The notes: generated by a model not told the origin, from the letters alone. 64,000 nt of DNA from Christiangramia crocea (GCF_022410465.1 NZ_JAJSON010000025.1:124001-188000), one strand, 5' to 3'; positions 27,274 through 35,818 are shown, numbered from the stretch's first letter. Numbers and translations are program-made.

Positions 27274-27375
27274 ATGACAACTTTAGTTAGTAACACCAAA
27301 AGCAGAAAATCTTTTATGAACACAGAAGCTAATGCATCACAAAACAGCTTCTATGGTAGAAGAAGGTACATTTAA
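27274..27375 (+). CDS. Array peptide 2 (33 residues, family A)
   Basis: A 33-residue paralogue of peptide 1: MTTLVSNTKSRKS, FMNTEAN, variable ASQNSFYG, end RRRYI. The start lies right after the TCATCAATC motif. The reading frame, length and both ends match peptide 1 although third codon positions differ, so the ORF is very probably translated. Function unknown. Confidence 0.75.
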   Translation: MTTLVSNTKSRKSFMNTEANASQNSFYGRRRYI

Positions 27376-27411
27376 ACAAACTTATTCATCAACAATTAAA
27401 ATTCATCAATC

Positions 27412-27507
27412 ATGAGAACTCTAGCAGGTAACACCAAGAACAGAAAGCTTTTTATGAACACAGAAGCTAATGCCGGAAACTCTATTTTCAATAGAAGGAT
27501 TCATTAA
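27412..27507 (+). CDS. Array peptide 3 (31 residues, family A)
   Basis: A 31-residue peptide: MRTLAGNTKNRKL, FMNTEAN, variable AGNSIF, end NRRIH. It is the most divergent member of family A at its carboxy end, and it lost two residues compared with peptides 1 and 2. It is preceded by TCATCAATC. Function unknown. Confidence 0.72.
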   Translation: MRTLAGNTKNRKLFMNTEANAGNSIFNRRIH

Positions 27508-27536
27508 CATGCATTAAATTTTAAATTTCATCAATC

Positions 27537-27671
27537 ATGAGAACTTTAGACAGTATTATCCAGGATTTTGGTTCAAGTAAAGAAGGAGGCTTAACACATA
27601 GAAGGCCATTTTTGAACCTGAAGAACCCAACCATTCATTTGCACTGGTATCATCAAAGACAATTTGCATAA
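27537..27671 (+). CDS. Array peptide 4 (44 residues, family B)
   Basis: A 44-residue peptide: MRTLDSIIQDFGSS, KEGGLTHRRPFLN, a variable segment rich in H and N, WYHQRQFA at the end. It differs from family A by an inserted IIQDF...EG-x-LTH block, but it keeps the shared R-[KR]-x-F-[ML]-N core and an aromatic-basic end. Preceded by TCATCAATC. No known family recognised. Confidence 0.72.
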   Translation: MRTLDSIIQDFGSSKEGGLTHRRPFLNLKNPTIHLHWYHQRQFA

Positions 27672-27708
27672 TTCATCAACATTAATCATCAATCAAAATT
27701 CATCAATC

Positions 27709-27843
27709 ATGACAGCTTTTTCTAATATCATCCAGGATTTTGCCACAGGAAGAGAAGGGAATTTAACTCATCGAAAATCCTTTTTAAACTTTAAAAGTAC
27801 CGCCGGAAGAACGTGCTGGTATTCAAGAAGACGTTACGCATAA
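27709..27843 (+). CDS. Array peptide 5 (44 residues, family B)
   Basis: A 44-residue paralogue of peptide 4: MTAFSNIIQDFATG, REGNLTHRKSFLN, variable FKSTAGRTC, end WYSRRRYA. It has the only cysteine of the five. Compared with peptide 4, at least six codons differ only synonymously (ATT/ATC, GGA/GGG, ACA/ACT, AGA/CGA, TTG/TTA, AAG/AAA). Preceded by TCATCAATC and followed by a strong terminator. Confidence 0.75.
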   Translation: MTAFSNIIQDFATGREGNLTHRKSFLNFKSTAGRTCWYSRRRYA

Positions 27844-27881
27844 TCCAACAAAAATCCCCTCGTATGAAAATTATTTCAACC

Positions 27882-27915
27882 TAGCCGGTGAACCGCAGTT
27901 CACCGGCTATAATTT
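27882..27915 (+). terminator. Terminator of the peptide array
   Basis: A perfect 12-bp stem (arms 27882-27893 and 27898-27909) with a 4-base loop CGCA, followed by TAATTTTT. It ends the array transcript 39 bases after the last stop and separates it from the PBP gene. Confidence 0.85.
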
Positions 27916-27999
27916 TTGGTTAAAAAACATTAAAATAAGCTTAAAATTGAAGGTCCTGCTTTAAACATTTGTTTATTTGCAGCTTTTACCTTCATACAA

Positions 28000-30297
28000 A
28001 TGCTAGAAAAAATAAAACGGCATCCCAAACTCAAATGGGCACTGATAATTCTATTAAGTTTAATTGCCCTTTTCTTTCTATTCTTTGGCAGCATCTATTT
28101 TGGAATGTGGGGCAAGATCCCAACGTCAAAAGAGCTTACTGAACTTAAACAAAACAAAGCCACCCAGGTACTGGCGGCCAATGGCGAACTTATAGGGAAG
28201 TTTTATGTTTACGATAGACAGCCCATAGAATTCTCCCAGCTGCCCCCTTATCTTATAGAAGCTCTTATCGCAACGGAAGATGCAAGATTCTATGAACACG
28301 ATGGTATTGATAACCGCAGTCTATTAAGGGTCTTCTTTAAATCTATTTTACTCCAGGACGAGTCGGCAGGAGGCGGTAGTACCATCACTCTCCAACTGGC
28401 CAAGAATATATATGGCAGGCGGGATTTTGGAATATTCGGGATCGTGATAAACAAGATGCAGGAAGCCATCATCGCTAAGCGCCTGGAGGATATTTATTCC
28501 AAAGATGAAATCATAGAACTCTATTTCAATACCGTCCCTTTCAGTGATAACACCTACGGGATAGAAAGTGCTTCGCTTAAATTCTTCGATAAGAACACCT
28601 CTGAACTGAATCTTGAAGAAGCTGCGGTTCTGGTTGGAATGCTCAAAGCCAGTCATTATTACAATCCCAGAATATTCCCTGAAAGAAGTCGGTTAAGACG
28701 TGATGTAGTGCTTATGCAAATGGCTAAATATGACTATTTAAGCATGGAAGAAGCTGAAGAAGCCAAAATGCAGCCAATGGTTCTGGACTATAAAAGTTAC
28801 AGCCATGATGAAGGGATTGCACCTTATTTCAGGGAACAAGTAAGAAAAAAAGTTAGCAGGGTTCTGGATACCCTGAAGAACAAGGACGGAAAGAAATACA
28901 ACATCTACAGGGATGGTCTCATTGTTCATACTACTCTCAATTATAAGATGCAGCAGCTGGCAGAAGAAGCGATGATAGAGCATATGACCGCATTACAGGA
29001 ACAGCATGAGAACTCCTACGGAAATTATGCCCCATGGATCAGGAATAAAGAAATACTTCAGGATGCGATAAAAAAATCTGACAGATATCAAAAACTACAG
29101 AAAGAAGGGTTGAGTGAGGCTGCGATCATGGAAAAGATGGATCAATCACATCCCACTGAACTATTTAGTTATGATGGCATGGAAACCAAAAATGTGAGTG
29201 CCATAGATAGCATCTCTCATTATCTGAAATTTCTTAATTCAGGATTGCTAGCCGTGGATCCTGGAAATGGAGCTGTTCAGGCATGGGTAGGTGGTGTTGA
29301 TTTCAGGTTCTTTAAATACGATCATGTTGCTCAAAGCAAGAGACAAGTGGGATCTACCTTTAAACCTGTAGTATATGCTGCGGCTCTGGAAAGTGGCATG
29401 GATCCCTGCTCCTATTTCTCGGTGAGAGAAGTGACCTATGAGGATGGCTGGACACCTTCAAATTCCTCTTCTGAAGGTGACGATCCCCATATGAACTATA
29501 ACCTTAAAATGGCCTTAAGCCGTTCCATGAATACTATAGCGGTCAAGGTCCTGATGGAAACTGGCATTGGAAATGTTATCAACCAGGCCAGGAAAATGGG
29601 GATAGAGTCTAATCTTCCCGAAGTCCCATCAATAGCCCTGGGGACTGCCTCTTTAAGCTTAAGCGAACTTACAACAGCATACACCAGTTTTGTGAATAAT
29701 GGGCATTATTCTGAACCTTACTATATAAGCAGGATTGAAGACGGGAATGGTAATCTGCTGGCTGAATTCAAGCCTGAAATCTCCAAATCCAGAGCCTTTT
29801 CAGAAAAGACCCGGAAGATCATGATCAATATGATGCAGGCTACGGTAAATGAAGGAACGGCTGCCAGACTAAGGTACAGATATGGACTTCGTAATGACCT
29901 GGCTGGAAAAACAGGGACCACGCAGGATAATAAGGACGGATGGTTCGTAGGTATGAATCCGGAACTCGTTTGCGTAACCTGGGTGGGAAATGATGATCAC
30001 AGGATAGGTTTCAGGAACACTGCCATAGGTCAGGGCGCTAATTCTGCCCTACCAATATTTGGCGGATTAATGCAGAAGATGAATGCAGATTCTGCCTTTG
30101 ACGAGATCACTGGTTCAAGGTTCACTCCTCTTTCATCTGAAATGGCTGAAATGATGGAGTGCCCGCCACAGGAGAGAGATAACTTCCTGGAACGTCTCTT
30201 TTCCGGAAGCGACCAAAAGAGAGAAAACAAACCCAAAAAGAAGAAAAAGAAAAAAGGTTTCTTTCAGCGTTTATTCGGAAAAAATGATGATAATTAA
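28000..30297 (+). CDS. Class A penicillin-binding protein (PBP1A-type)
   Basis: A 765-residue bifunctional peptidoglycan synthase. One N-terminal membrane helix (about 13-36) precedes the GT51 glycosyltransferase (motifs ATEDARFYEHDGID, GGGSTITLQLAKN, KRLEDIYSKDEIIELYFN). The transpeptidase domain has the serine box GSTFKP (S-x-x-K), RSMN (S-x-N) and KTGTT. The C-terminus is a strongly basic tail of repeated K. It polymerises and cross-links peptidoglycan in the periplasm. This is the PBP1A-like form common in Flavobacteriaceae. The gene stands alone between two terminated units. Confidence 0.96.
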   Translation: MLEKIKRHPKLKWALIILLSLIALFFLFFGSIYFGMWGKIPTSKELTELKQNKATQVLAANGELIGKFYVYDRQPIEFSQLPPYLIEALIATEDARFYEHDGIDNRSLLRVFFKSILLQDESAGGGSTITLQLAKNIYGRRDFGIFGIVINKMQEAIIAKRLEDIYSKDEIIELYFNTVPFSDNTYGIESASLKFFDKNTSELNLEEAAVLVGMLKASHYYNPRIFPERSRLRRDVVLMQMAKYDYLSMEEAEEAKMQPMVLDYKSYSHDEGIAPYFREQVRKKVSRVLDTLKNKDGKKYNIYRDGLIVHTTLNYKMQQLAEEAMIEHMTALQEQHENSYGNYAPWIRNKEILQDAIKKSDRYQKLQKEGLSEAAIMEKMDQSHPTELFSYDGMETKNVSAIDSISHYLKFLNSGLLAVDPGNGAVQAWVGGVDFRFFKYDHVAQSKRQVGSTFKPVVYAAALESGMDPCSYFSVREVTYEDGWTPSNSSSEGDDPHMNYNLKMALSRSMNTIAVKVLMETGIGNVINQARKMGIESNLPEVPSIALGTASLSLSELTTAYTSFVNNGHYSEPYYISRIEDGNGNLLAEFKPEISKSRAFSEKTRKIMINMMQATVNEGTAARLRYRYGLRNDLAGKTGTTQDNKDGWFVGMNPELVCVTWVGNDDHRIGFRNTAIGQGANSALPIFGGLMQKMNADSAFDEITGSRFTPLSSEMAEMMECPPQERDNFLERLFSGSDQKRENKPKKKKKKKGFFQRLFGKNDDN

Positions 30298-30352
30298 AAT
30301 TTGTACATTTTACTTATTTAATAGACTCATAAAAGTGATTTGGTTCTAATAC

Positions 30353-30360
30353 TACATTTG
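30353..30360 (+). promoter_or_regulatory. -7 promoter element before the DUF417-like gene
   Basis: TACATTTG matches TAnnTTTG, 27 bases upstream of the GTG start. Confidence 0.45.
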
Positions 30361-30386
30361 TTTAAAGATATTTTATAAGTGGTCTG

Positions 30387-30881
30387 GTGAATAAAAAATC
30401 AAATTTGTCAAAAATTAAACAACTGGATTTTAAAATTTCCCGTTGGATGTATGTTCATGGGAAACCTATCCTAAGGTATTCCCTGGCACTGATTTTTATA
30501 TGGTTTGGTTTTTTGAAAATCACCGGAGACAGTCCGGCATCTGATGTAGTAGCTGCCACGGTCTTTTGGTTCGACCCGGAGGTTTTCATCCCGGTTCTTG
30601 GTGTTTGGGAAGTGCTTATAGGTATATTCTTATGTTTTAAGAAAACTATAAGGCTGGCAATATTTCTTTTGGTATTTCAAATGCCAGGCACCTTCCTTCC
30701 ACTTATCATACTTCCCGAGGTCTGCTTCACAGAAATTCCTCTTAAATTAAGTATGGAAGGCCAGTATATCCTTAAAAACCTGATAATTATCAGTGCAGCT
30801 ATCGTAGTTGGGGGAAGTATAAGAGAACCCGAATTTGTGGAGAATAATATCAAATCCTCTGATGCTGAACCTGACTCTTAA
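30387..30881 (+). CDS. DUF417/DoxX-like membrane protein
   Basis: A 164-residue protein with four hydrophobic segments: LRYSLALIFIWFGFLKI, VFIPVLGVWEVLIGIFLC, LAIFLLVFQMPGTFLPL and LKNLIIISAAIVV. This matches the DUF417 (YkgB) / DoxX group. The start is GTG at 30387. The role is unknown. Its stop codon and that of the helicase gene overlap by a TTAA on opposite strands, so the two are convergent with no spacer. Confidence 0.75.
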   Translation: MNKKSNLSKIKQLDFKISRWMYVHGKPILRYSLALIFIWFGFLKITGDSPASDVVAATVFWFDPEVFIPVLGVWEVLIGIFLCFKKTIRLAIFLLVFQMPGTFLPLIILPEVCFTEIPLKLSMEGQYILKNLIIISAAIVVGGSIREPEFVENNIKSSDAEPDS

Positions 30882-32392
30882 AATTCCTTATTTATCTGCA
30901 TCCTTAATTTTCTTGAATAATCTTCCTCCAGCCAGTCGCGATAATTCTTTGTGCTCTTACTTATGCAATAAGAATATTGTTTGATCCGGGATGCGATATC
31001 ATCTTTAAGTTCTTTAGCAAGTATCCTGGCATCAAAAACATCTTCACTATTCTCAACGCACATTTTCACATGCTGCTCCAAAGACCATTCTAAAACCGAC
31101 TTGGACCTCAAACCTTTTTTGATAACTTCATCATAAGCCTTTTCAATATTAAAGCTCACCTCTTCGGTATTCGAGAATTTCTCACGAATTTCAGGAGGCA
31201 TTTCATACTGGAACTCTCTTTCGATCTCTTCGTCACTAAGAAGATTCTCAAAGTAGAAATCTGGAGATCTGAATATTTGCTTCCAGTCTACCGGTGTACT
31301 CCAGTGACCAAACCTGGCCAGATTATTACCCAAATCTATCACTGTGAACTCATCCTTATTCTTAAGAACTCTTGATCCACGGCCTATCATCTGGAAATAT
31401 AAGGTAAGGGATTTTGTCGCCCTGTTAAGAATAATGGTGTCTACTGTAGGCTCGTCAAAACCAGTGGTAAGTATACTTACCGAGGTCACGATTGCATCAG
31501 GAGTATGTTTGAACCATTTCAGAATATCTTTTCGTTCCTGTTTACTGGTTGTATTATCAAGATGCCGAATTGGCAAACCGGCATTCTTAAAGGTATAATA
31601 GACCTCTACCGAGGTATTTATACCATTATTGAATATAAGTGTTTTTTTGCCTTTGGATCTTTCATAGTAAGCAGTGAGTAGTTTTTCCTGCATGCTATAA
31701 TTGGAATAAAGCTCTTCCGAAGACTTTACTGTATAATCCCCATTCATCCCAACTTTCAAGGTGGTTAAGCCCACGTTGTAACTATAAATGTTTGCCCTGG
31801 CAAGGAACCCCTTTTCGATAAGAGATTGAATTGAGTCTCCAACAATAAGTTCCCTGTAATTATCTTTCATGGGAAGTTTGATGTTGGAGCTTAGCGGAGT
31901 GGCAGTTACACCAAGAATGAAGCAATTTTCAAAAAACTTGAATAGCTTCCTGAAAGAATTATAATGAGCTTCATCAATAATCACAAGACCTATATCCTTT
32001 ATCTCCAGCTTTTCATCATTAAGCCGGTTATTCAAGGTTTCTACCATAGCGACAAAACACATATAGTCATTCTGGTCTGGAAGTTCCTTCACCTTGCTGT
32101 TTATGATCTTGTTGCGAACCCCAAAACCGGAAAGCATCCTTGAAGTTTGCTTACAAAGTTCAATTCTATGGGTAAGTATAAGAACCTTTTTGTTTGTCCT
32201 TTGAATATATTCCCTGGTAATCTGTGAGAAAATCACAGTCTTACCCCCGCCTGTAGGCAATTGATAGAGAAGATTATACCTTTCAGGATTTTCATCTATG
32301 ACCCCGAATATTTTATTTATATCCTTTTGTTGATAGTCATAAAGTTTCTTGTCTACTTTCTTTTTTTCAATACCAAATGTTTCTACCGCCAT
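30878..32392 (-). CDS. DEAD/DEAH-box superfamily 2 helicase
   Basis: A 504-residue helicase. Motif I PTGGGKT, Ia LTHRIEL, II DEAH, III TATPL, then the second RecA domain with SVSILTTGFDEPTVD and MIGRGSRVL (motif VI). The order and spacing resemble type I restriction-like or SSL2/RadD-like ATPases, and a C-terminal region of about 110 residues is not recognised. Start ATG at 32392 is preferred over an upstream in-frame codon, and it is supported by TATTTTTG at 32425-32418. No methylase, nuclease or specificity gene lies nearby, so a defence role is not supported; DNA repair is more likely. Confidence 0.85.
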   Translation of the reverse strand: MAVETFGIEKKKVDKKLYDYQQKDINKIFGVIDENPERYNLLYQLPTGGGKTVIFSQITREYIQRTNKKVLILTHRIELCKQTSRMLSGFGVRNKIINSKVKELPDQNDYMCFVAMVETLNNRLNDEKLEIKDIGLVIIDEAHYNSFRKLFKFFENCFILGVTATPLSSNIKLPMKDNYRELIVGDSIQSLIEKGFLARANIYSYNVGLTTLKVGMNGDYTVKSSEELYSNYSMQEKLLTAYYERSKGKKTLIFNNGINTSVEVYYTFKNAGLPIRHLDNTTSKQERKDILKWFKHTPDAIVTSVSILTTGFDEPTVDTIILNRATKSLTLYFQMIGRGSRVLKNKDEFTVIDLGNNLARFGHWSTPVDWKQIFRSPDFYFENLLSDEEIEREFQYEMPPEIREKFSNTEEVSFNIEKAYDEVIKKGLRSKSVLEWSLEQHVKMCVENSEDVFDARILAKELKDDIASRIKQYSYCISKSTKNYRDWLEEDYSRKLRMQINKEF

Positions 32393-32417
32393 AAATTCTG
32401 TTAAGTAAGCAATTTTG

Positions 32418-32425
32418 CAAAAATA
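32418..32425 (-). promoter_or_regulatory. -7 promoter element for the helicase gene
   Basis: TATTTTTG on the minus strand, 26 bases before the ATG. Confidence 0.4.
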
Positions 32426-32502
32426 AGGCATTTTTACGCTTTACTCAAAAATTAGGGGAATAATCTCCCCCCTTTAAAAATGCAATTCATTTAAAATTAT
32501 TG

Positions 32503-32510
32503 TAAATTTG
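32503..32510 (+). promoter_or_regulatory. -7 promoter element for the Crp/Fnr gene
   Basis: TAAATTTG matches TAnnTTTG. The predicted leader is about 85-95 bases. Confidence 0.4.
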
Positions 32511-32604
32511 ATATTGCAGAGAAGTCCTCCAAATTGCTTTTAAGCCCTTCATAAAAGCACCTGCATCCCCCCTATAAATTTACTAACTAAAAGATTTTCA
32601 AGAT

Positions 32605-33318
32605 TTGACTTCAGGAAATAATCTATTCGATAAGTATATTTCAACTTTGAGAAGTTGTGAACTGTTTAGTGGGATGACCGATGACCACTGGAGGGAATTA
32701 CTGGTCAATTTTCATGAGGAGAGATGGCCTAAAGAAACATGTATCCTTAATCATCAAAAGTTTTTATTTCATTTCTATATAGTAATTTCTGGTCGCATCA
32801 AGATGTATAATGTTGATGAATTCAGTGAAAAGGAACATACCCTGTTCCTTTTGAAGAAAGCAGACGTATTTGACCTGTTCTGTCTTATGGATGGAACAAA
32901 ACATCATGTTTATTATGAATGTCTTGACAATATCAAGGTTCTGGCAATTCCCATGGATAAACTAAGGTTATGGCTGAATAAAAACCCTGTGCACTATCAA
33001 AACTTTCTTTCCTATGCCGCTAAAATGATGCGGATGCTGGAAAGCAATGTTTCACAATTGATATTTACAGATATTTCCACCAGGCTGTTAAGATTACTTT
33101 TGAACAACGTGAACAATAATTCAAAACAACTGGAACACATCAATGACCTGCCCAATAAAGAACTTGCAAATCTTATTGGATCTACCCGTGCTGTAGTAAA
33201 CCGCCACCTTCAAATACTCAAAAAAAATGGTTCAATTAAAATAGCTAGAAACCAGGTAGAAATAAAAGATATTTCTATTCTATTAAGAGAGCTTGAGAAA
33301 CAAAATAAAAAACTGTAA
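32605..33318 (+). CDS. Crp/Fnr-family transcription regulator
   Basis: A 237-residue protein with a cyclic-nucleotide-binding-like beta roll (about 15-135, lacking the canonical cAMP-phosphate RxSA motif) and a C-terminal winged helix (about 150-230; helix-turn-helix NKELANLIGSTRAVVNRHLQILKKNG). The start is TTG at 32605; no ATG lies near. The FNR iron-sulfur cysteine cluster pattern is not obvious. It probably senses an unknown small molecule or redox state. The gene after it encodes a small secreted protein; co-regulation is possible but unproven. Confidence 0.85.
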   Translation: MTSGNNLFDKYISTLRSCELFSGMTDDHWRELLVNFHEERWPKETCILNHQKFLFHFYIVISGRIKMYNVDEFSEKEHTLFLLKKADVFDLFCLMDGTKHHVYYECLDNIKVLAIPMDKLRLWLNKNPVHYQNFLSYAAKMMRMLESNVSQLIFTDISTRLLRLLLNNVNNNSKQLEHINDLPNKELANLIGSTRAVVNRHLQILKKNGSIKIARNQVEIKDISILLRELEKQNKKL

Positions 33319-33419
33319 AATATTGTATTTGTGCTACTTAAGTAGTTTAATAATCTGAAAATCGTATTTATCTTGCTACCTCATTCAAATAATTTATTCA
33401 TCAATTAAAACTTTACATC

Positions 33420-33983
33420 ATGAAAAAGTTCATCATTTTAATGTTAGTAGCAGTAGGATTTGTTTTAACATCTTACTCACAAAAAGTTATTCAGTTAGAA
33501 GAAGCTGAATTGACATTTGAACCGACCGCTCAGGTAGTCTTTGAAGACTATACCAATGGAATTGTACGAGTAAAAGAAAATTACGCCAAGCAATTCCAGT
33601 CCAATGCCATTAAATTCCTCGTTGAAAACTTTGATATCTATCGTTTCATGCGTGAAGCAGGTGAAAATTTGGATCAGTATGACATTACAGTTAAAAGTAG
33701 TAATGGGGTTCTGTTAGCACAGTACAACAAAGAGGGAAATTTGGTTAGAACATATCAGAAATTTAAAGATATTCCTTTATCACCTGAGATTCGTAACCAG
33801 GTATTCGCCCAGTATGAAGGCTGGACTATGACAAAGAATAAATATATCGCAGCTGGTATGGAAGATGGTATAGACAAGGAGAAATATCTTGTTCACCTAG
33901 AAAGAGGAAAAGACAGGGAAAAATTGAAAATAACTCCTGCTAGAGCCTCCGGTATAGGCGTAGCCACTATTGAGAAGTATTAA
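33420..33983 (+). CDS. Small secreted protein, possibly PepSY/BLIP-like
   Basis: A 187-residue protein with a clean signal peptide (MKKFIILMLVAVGFVLTSYS, cleavage after about residue 20). The mature part is acidic-basic mixed, without cysteines, with alternating beta strands and helices reminiscent of PepSY-like or beta-lactamase-inhibitor-like folds, but this is weak. Its upstream region contains TTCATCAATTAAAA, resembling the leader words of the peptide array. It converges with cysM across a long inverted repeat. Function unknown. Confidence 0.6.
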   Translation: MKKFIILMLVAVGFVLTSYSQKVIQLEEAELTFEPTAQVVFEDYTNGIVRVKENYAKQFQSNAIKFLVENFDIYRFMREAGENLDQYDITVKSSNGVLLAQYNKEGNLVRTYQKFKDIPLSPEIRNQVFAQYEGWTMTKNKYIAAGMEDGIDKEKYLVHLERGKDREKLKITPARASGIGVATIEKY

Positions 33984-33989
33984 AATGAA

Positions 33990-34118
33990 GGCTGTGTGAA
34001 GATTTTAAGCGTCTGTCCTACCTCATAAGACAGTGTTAAAATGTAATAGTAGTTAATAATAATGGTAGATCTCTCAGATCAATAATCACAAAGTTAACGC
34101 TAATATCTTCACACAGCC
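33990..34118. repeat. Long inverted repeat between convergent genes
   Basis: A perfect 14-bp inverted repeat (33990-34003 GGCTGTGTGAAGAT, 34105-34118 its complement) encloses about 100 bases, and near-complementary sequence extends both ways (outward AAAATGA, inward AGCG...CGCT). An internal hairpin CTGTC...GACAG lies at about 34011-34034. The plus strand after the right arm has a T-run. It may be a bidirectional terminator with a structured loop, or a degenerate small element. Confidence 0.55.
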
Positions 34119-34128
34119 CTTCTCATTT

Positions 34129-35013
34129 TTATTCAAACAGGTCTGAAGATAAATACCTGTCTCCTCTATCACATACAATACTTACTACAAGCCCGCTTTC
34201 CAGTTCATTACAAAGTCTCACGGCAGCCACTGCCGCTCCACCACTACTCATCCCGGCAAATATGCCTTCTTCCTCTGCAAGCCTTCTAGTCATAATAACA
34301 GCTTCTTTTTCACTAACTTCAAGGGTTCGGTCTACTTTACGGGGATCAAATATTTTGGGTAGATAAGCTTCCGGCCATTTTCTAATACCCGGAATACGGG
34401 AATCATCTGTTGGCTGAACTCCAACAATCTGTATGTTCTTATTCTTTTCTTTCATATAGGTGCTTGTCCCCATAATGGTTCCGGTAGTACCCATTGAAGA
34501 AACAAAATGAGTTATCTTATGATCTGTATCATTCCAGATCTCTGGACCTGTAGTTTGATAATGGGCTTTCCAGTTATCGTCATTTCCAAACTGATTTAAC
34601 ATAAAATAATCACCAGACTTCATCTTATCTTCAGCATAATCCCTGGAACCTTCAATACCGTCATCTGCACTTGTTAAGATCACTTTGGCTCCATAGGCTT
34701 TCATGGTCTGAACCCTTTCTATAGTAGAATTTTCAGGCATTACAAGTTCAATATCCAATCCAAATATCCCGGCGATCATGGCAAGGGCTATGCCTGTGTT
34801 ACCACTGGTAGCCTCAATGAGTTTGGTATTTTTATCAATATCGCCCCTATCCAGGGCACTCTTTATCATATTATAAGCAGCACGGTCTTTTACGCTCCCA
34901 CCAGGATTCTGGCCTTCCAGTTTAAAATAAAGCTCTACGCCCGGTTTAGTAATTATTCGCTGAGCCTTTACCAAAGGCGTGTTCCCTACTAGATTTAGAA
35001 TAGAATCGTTCAT
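34129..35013 (-). CDS. cysM: Cysteine synthase (CysM-type O-acetylserine sulfhydrylase)
   Basis: A 294-residue PLP enzyme. [20 protein letters not shown] contains the PLP lysine; [22 protein letters not shown] (phosphate-binding loop) and [13 protein letters not shown] are the other cofactor and substrate motifs. It condenses O-acetylserine with sulfide or thiosulfate to form cysteine. The start overlaps the cysE stop by four bases (ATGA). CysM rather than CysK is judged from the short length and the [12 protein letters not shown] form; substrate preference is inferred. Confidence 0.93.
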   Translation of the reverse strand: MNDSILNLVGNTPLVKAQRIITKPGVELYFKLEGQNPGGSVKDRAAYNMIKSALDRGDIDKNTKLIEATSGNTGIALAMIAGIFGLDIELVMPENSTIERVQTMKAYGAKVILTSADDGIEGSRDYAEDKMKSGDYFMLNQFGNDDNWKAHYQTTGPEIWNDTDHKITHFVSSMGTTGTIMGTSTYMKEKNKNIQIVGVQPTDDSRIPGIRKWPEAYLPKIFDPRKVDRTLEVSEKEAVIMTRRLAEEEGIFAGMSSGGAAVAAVRLCNELESGLVVSIVCDRGDRYLSSDLFE

Positions 35014-35801
35014 TTATCTGCTGTATTTTTTATGCTAATTTGCGGAGTATGAGAAACCATTGAGTTGGCAGGTACCGATTTTGTTAACCACACATTTCCT
35101 CCAATGATGCTGTTCTCCCCTATTTCAGTTTCTCCCCCCAGAATAGTGGCATTCGCATAGATGGTAACATTTTTCTTGATGGTAGGATGTCGTTTAACAT
35201 TCCTTAGAGTTCGATCAACGGTTAATGCTCCCAGTGTAACCCCCTGATATATCTTCACATTATCCTCTATAACCGCCGTTTCCCCTATTACTACTCCGGT
35301 CGCATGGTCAATAAAGAAAGCATTGCCAATCTTCGCTCCAGGGTTTATATCGGTTCCCGTAAGACTATGAGCACATTCGGTCATTAATCTTGGTACCAGC
35401 GGCAGACCAAATTTATAGAGCTCATGGCTTAATCTATATATCGCAATCGCAAAGAAGCCCGGATAAGACAGATAAACCTCTTCCACAGAGTTTGCTGCAG
35501 GATCATTTCGCGCAATAGCCTGGGCATCCAGATTAAGTTTCTTTAAAATCCCTGGAAGCATTTCCAGATATTCACTCCAGATATCCTTACATGGTGCGCC
35601 GGGTTCCCAGCATACCAGTTTGGCCAGAACTTCAAAATCCATCCCCAATTCCATTAAATAATCCCTTACCGGAGTTTGTTTATCAAACAAGGTATGGAAA
35701 AGCTTATGGGTAAAAGCTTCGGTTTTTTCTTTAACACTTAGATTGAGGTTTGGAAGATTCTTTTGTTCCTCAATCTGGGATATTATTTCTTCAATTTTCA
35801 T
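35010..35801 (-). CDS. cysE: Serine O-acetyltransferase
   Basis: A 263-residue enzyme of the EpsC/CysE type with an N-terminal helical domain and a left-handed beta-helix of hexapeptide repeats ([46 protein letters not shown]). The active-site D-H pair is in FIDHATG. It acetylates serine to O-acetylserine for the coupled cysM. ATG at 35801 is preferred over an in-frame TTG at 35831. A TAAATTTG element at 35826-35819 lies between the two, which supports the shorter start. Confidence 0.92.
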   Translation of the reverse strand: MKIEEIISQIEEQKNLPNLNLSVKEKTEAFTHKLFHTLFDKQTPVRDYLMELGMDFEVLAKLVCWEPGAPCKDIWSEYLEMLPGILKKLNLDAQAIARNDPAANSVEEVYLSYPGFFAIAIYRLSHELYKFGLPLVPRLMTECAHSLTGTDINPGAKIGNAFFIDHATGVVIGETAVIEDNVKIYQGVTLGALTVDRTLRNVKRHPTIKKNVTIYANATILGGETEIGENSIIGGNVWLTKSVPANSMVSHTPQISIKNTADK

Positions 35802-35818
35802 AGCTGATAATGTCAAAT

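Larger units (their letters stand above)
27244..27708 (+). repeat. Repeated leader TCATCAATC before array starts
   Basis: The four spacers (27244-27273, 27376-27411, 27508-27536, 27672-27708; 29-37 bases) all end in TCATCAATC directly before ATG. They also share ATTAAAA and TCATCAAC words. This looks like a conserved translation-initiation region duplicated together with each ORF; no Shine-Dalgarno sequence is present. The coordinates cover the first to the last spacer; the peptide genes lie between them. Confidence 0.65.

Noticed and set aside
27142-27843. CRISPR-like tandem repeat array
   Set aside because: Repeat units are about 130-170 bases, contain ORFs with kept frame, and no cas genes are near.
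30878-32392. Helicase as part of an anti-phage defence system
   Set aside because: No nuclease, methylase, TIR or other defence partner flanks it; neighbours are housekeeping or membrane genes.
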